A DNA stretch of 6,285 nt from Pseudomonadota bacterium. Lineage in GTDB: Bacteria > Pseudomonadota > Alphaproteobacteria > Rhizobiales > Hyphomicrobiaceae. The position numbers and the translations under genes are program-made. Where the stretch lies: contig QGVC01000214.1 of assembly GCA_003242645.1 (NCBI GenBank), positions 1 through 6,285 of the forward strand, read 5' to 3'. Shown here one piece after another: positions 5,420-6,285 of this stretch (positions within the stretch are counted from its first letter, which is position 1; each line of letters starts with the position of its first letter). The notes under the pieces were generated by a model that worked only from the letters and a program-made list of their open reading frames with translations, ran no database searches and was not told where the DNA came from.

Positions 5420-6285
5420 ATGAAGATCGCACTTGTTTCCCCTCTCATAGAGTCCGTCCCCCCGGTTCTTTATGGCGGGACCGAGCGTATAGTCTCCATT
5501 CTTGCGGATGAGTTGGTTCGTCAGGGCCACGACGTGACCCTGTTCGCGAGCGGCGACTCGGTTACCGCAGCGAGGCTCGTGCCCTGCTGCGAGCGAGCCT
5601 TAAGGCTCAATCCGAACGTCCGCGACATCATCCCTCATCATCTGATGATGCTCGATGAGGTCAGGCGGCAAGCAGATGACTTCGATATCATCCACTTCCA
5701 TAACGACCTGCTCCATTTTCCTCTGATACCAACACTGAATAGACCGACCGTTACGACGCTTCACGGTCGTTTGGACATTCCGGACTTGAAGCCGTTCTAC
5801 GCCAGGTTTTGCGACGCGCCGCTGGTGGCTATCTCGAATAGCCAGCGTTCGTTCTTGCCGCAGGGCAATTTCGTCGCAACCATCTACCATGGCCTTCGTA
5901 AGGACACACTCAGCTTCACCCCTGTACCCAAGGGTGGCTATTTTGCGTTCCTCGGGCGCATCTCCCCGGAGAAGCGGCCGGATCGAGCAATCGAGATTGC
6001 TGCGCGCACGGGAGTGCCGTTAAAGATCGCCGCCAAGGTTGATCGCGCCGATCAAGAGTACTGGGAGGAGGTCATCCGCCCCATGGTGGCGAACAATCCC
6101 AATGTCGAGTACATCGGCGAGATCAATGAGAGGCAGAAATCCGAGTTTCTTGGAAATGCGCTGGCGCTTCTGTTTCCGATTGACTGGCCCGAGCCGTTCG
6201 GCATTCATGATCGAAGCCATGGCCTGCGGCACCCCGGTACTCGCATTCCGCTGTGGATCGGTTCCAGAGGTTATCGACCATGGCG
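5420..6285 (+). pseudogene. GT4-family glycosyltransferase, frameshifted at the catalytic motif and cut by the window end
   Basis: The first 261 codons encode a GT-B fold glycosyltransferase of family GT4, which transfers a sugar from a nucleotide-sugar donor; the acceptor is unknown. Typical parts are MKIALVSPLIESVPP (1-15), the glycine loop YGGTERIV (18-25), GHDVTLFASGDS (36-47), IIHFHND (90-96), TTLHGRLD (112-119), the donor-side FLGRISPEKRPDRAIEIA (177-194) and LLFPIDWPEPFG (250-261). After EPFG (6191-6202) the frame goes wrong: it reads IHDRSHGLRH, whereas the frame beginning at 6204 reads FMIEAMACGTPVLAF and GSVPEVIDHG, the expected continuation. Two missing bases near 6203 would explain this and restore the E-x7-E spacing. 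Both frames stay open to the window's end. The start is ATG 5420 by family likeness (weak GAGG at 5412-5415); in-frame ATG 5390 is an alternative. It is a pseudogene or a sequencing error. Confidence 0.85.

Overview
The window is GC-rich and its proteins resemble alphaproteobacterial, probably Rhizobiales-type, families. The support for that is the GT4 glycosyltransferase type, the short (2Fe-2S) ferredoxin beside bacterioferritin, and the C-terminal domain of a TAXI-type TRAP permease. The genus cannot be named from the sequence alone.

Layout, left to right. (1) 25-537 (+): a small two-helix membrane protein equal to the C-terminal DUF3394 domain of 4TM/12TM TRAP transporter fusions; here it has its own start codon and ribosome binding site. 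(2) 646-1143 (+): an Rrf2-family regulator with a complete winged helix but none of the three cluster-binding cysteines. (3) 1297-1614 and 1661-2167 (+): a divergent Bfd-like (2Fe-2S) protein followed by a textbook bacterioferritin with all ferroxidase and haem ligands. (4) 2176-2835 (-): a PiuC/YbiX-type PKHD hydroxylase, convergent with bacterioferritin at an 8-bp gap. (5) 2920-3756 and 3763-5112 (+): a two-gene export unit made of a secreted helical protein with an imelysin-like HxxE motif and a di-haem cytochrome c peroxidase/MauG-type protein fused to an amicyanin-like type-1 copper domain. (6) 5113-5419: about 300 bp with no gene found. (7) 5420-6285 (+): a GT4 glycosyltransferase, cut by the window end and frameshifted inside its catalytic EPFG...E motif.

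The central block (646-5112) reads as an iron-handling neighbourhood: a regulator of a family that often senses Fe-S, NO or redox state, an iron store and its probable electron donor for release, an Fe(II)/2-oxoglutarate oxygenase of a family linked to iron uptake, and a periplasmic haem/copper redox pair. The pair resembles a reshuffled EfeO/EfeB: EfeO joins a cupredoxin to an M75 (imelysin) domain and EfeB is a haem peroxidase, whereas here the cupredoxin sits on the peroxidase and the HxxE protein stands alone. That functional reading is inference. No permease or known iron-responsive operator was found in the window.
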